59,287 nucleotides of DNA from an uncultured Pelagibacteraceae bacterium (lineage in GTDB: Bacteria > Pseudomonadota > Alphaproteobacteria > Pelagibacterales > Pelagibacteraceae). Location of the stretch: NCBI GenBank assembly GCA_902594655.1, contig CACJMW010000005.1, positions 1-59,287 on the forward strand, written 5' to 3'. Positions 58,941 through 59,287 of this stretch are shown here, in pieces. Made by a program: the position numbers and the translations under genes. Within the stretch, counting starts at the first letter, position 1. Each line of letters begins with the position of its first letter. Under the pieces are notes generated by a model. That model made no database searches. It was given only the letters and a program-made list of their open reading frames with translations, and was not told the DNA's origin.

Positions 58941-58953
58941 CAATCAAAAGTTG
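58941..58953. promoter_or_regulatory. Third copy of the CAA-AA-AGTTG motif
   Basis: CAATCAAAAGTTG differs at two positions from the core CAACTAAAAGTTG at 25743-25755. It stands 75 bp before the FAD oxidoreductase gene at 59028. The palindromic arms are degraded here. The intergenic stretch 58938-59027 is otherwise very AT-rich with no clear ribosome site. Confidence 0.3.
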
Positions 58954-59027
58954 AATGACAACACTTATATAAATTATATATAAAAAATAATATATTCTTT
59001 CTTAACACAAATAATAATGTTTCGACT

Positions 59028-59287
59028 ATGTCATTACCGACAAAAGCAAAAGTAGTTATTATTGGTGGAGGAATTCACGGTTTAAGTACTGCTTGGAAAC
59101 TTTCAGAAAAATACAAAAATCCAAACGACATTGTTGTATTAGAAAAAAAAGATACAGCTGCTGGAGCAAGTGGAATTGCTTGCGGTGTAGTTAGAAATAA
59201 TTATTTCCAACCAGCAATGAGACAACTAATGGCTCATTCAGTTGAAGTTTGGGAAAGTGATAAAGAAAATTTTAGATATAATCCAGT
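59028..59287 (+). CDS. FAD-dependent amine oxidoreductase (DAO/SoxB-like), 3' end outside window
   Basis: The frame from ATG 59028 runs off the end of the window (86 codons visible). It opens with an FAD motif, KVVIIGGGIHGLSTAWKL, then DIVVLEKKDTAAGASG and GVVRNNYFQPAMR, similar in order to SoxB and to dimethylglycine/sarcosine-type dehydrogenases. It follows the tdm regulator gene and so may oxidise a methylamine-derived or N-methyl amino-acid substrate. Only the N-terminus is seen; no finer call is justified. Confidence 0.75.
   Translation, partial: MSLPTKAKVVIIGGGIHGLSTAWKLSEKYKNPNDIVVLEKKDTAAGASGIACGVVRNNYFQPAMRQLMAHSVEVWESDKENFRYNP

Noticed and set aside
1-59287. CRISPR arrays, insertion sequences, prophage or tRNA-borne island borders
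   Set aside because: No direct-repeat arrays, transposase or integrase genes, or tRNA-like cloverleaf were noticed on reading; the accessory look comes from metabolic genes, not mobile DNA.

Overview
The window is about 59 kb of AT-rich, tightly packed bacterial DNA. Genes mostly overlap or lie 1-20 bp apart, and several convergent genes overlap at their 3' ends. Gene content (BHMT, dimethylglycine dehydrogenase, soxBDAG, Tmm, Tdm, TmoXVW, a DmdA-like GcvT protein, several OpuA/ProU-type ABC systems) together with the streamlined layout points to a marine alphaproteobacterium of the SAR11 (Pelagibacterales) clade. That assignment is inferred from composition and content; no rRNA or other marker gene is present.

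The window is an unusually dense island for N-methylated osmolytes and methylamines. Region 1 (1-14.4 kb): an aldehyde dehydrogenase cut by the window edge, a glycerophosphodiesterase, a gamma-butyrobetaine-hydroxylase-type oxygenase, a complete betaine/carnitine-type ABC transporter, an SDR, a dehydrocarnitine-cleavage (BKACE) enzyme and a betainyl-CoA-type thioesterase. These are followed by a TauD oxygenase next to a PhnZ/TmpB-like HD oxygenase, a choline-dehydrogenase-like GMC flavoprotein, a ureohydrolase, a DMT permease and a second kind of 2-oxoglutarate (2OG) oxygenase. Region 2 (14.4-25.6 kb): thirteen consecutive minus-strand genes, led by betaine-homocysteine methyltransferase behind a SAM-V-like leader. 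They continue through dimethylglycine dehydrogenase, a methyltransferase, a Rieske oxygenase, a SET protein, a DddP-like M24 protein, an unexplained kinase/nucleotidyltransferase/2OG trio, L-carnitine dehydrogenase, a GFA protein, an enoyl-CoA hydratase and a CoA-binding protein.

Region 3 (25.6-30.6 kb): a second OpuA-like binding protein and permease without an ATPase, then a short MetF-like protein and a long DmdA-like demethylase. This looks like a self-contained transport plus tetrahydrofolate-dependent demethylation unit with unknown substrate. Two tiny genes missed by ordinary ORF cutoffs follow (a 33-aa membrane peptide and a 48-aa zinc-ribbon protein). Region 4 (30.6-39.4 kb): an uncharacterised 552-aa / DUF3726-like / zinc-ribbon operon with an M19 dipeptidase, then housekeeping and miscellaneous genes (purEK, metallo-beta-lactamase folds, YedK/HMCES, GNAT, a lipoprotein). 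Region 5 (39.4-46.3 kb): sarcosine oxidase soxBDAG and formate-THF ligase. Region 6 (46.3-59.3 kb): a glutamine amidotransferase, trimethylamine monooxygenase, glycerol-3-phosphate dehydrogenase and glycerol kinase downstream of the TMAO transporter genes, a MORN protein, TMAO demethylase, a winged-helix regulator and the start of another FAD amine oxidoreductase.

Inferred flow: choline, gamma-butyrobetaine, carnitine and perhaps a trimethylammonio-phosphonate are converted to glycine betaine. Betaine is demethylated stepwise by BHMT, dimethylglycine dehydrogenase and sarcosine oxidase to glycine, and the methyl groups enter the folate pool for oxidation through formate-THF ligase. In parallel TMA is oxidised to TMAO and TMAO is split to dimethylamine and formaldehyde. 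The least explained parts are the TauD + HD oxygenase pair, the DmdA-like/MetF unit, the 2OG/nucleotidyltransferase/kinase trio and the 552-aa/DUF3726-like operon. I saw no tRNA, rRNA, CRISPR array, insertion sequence or prophage.
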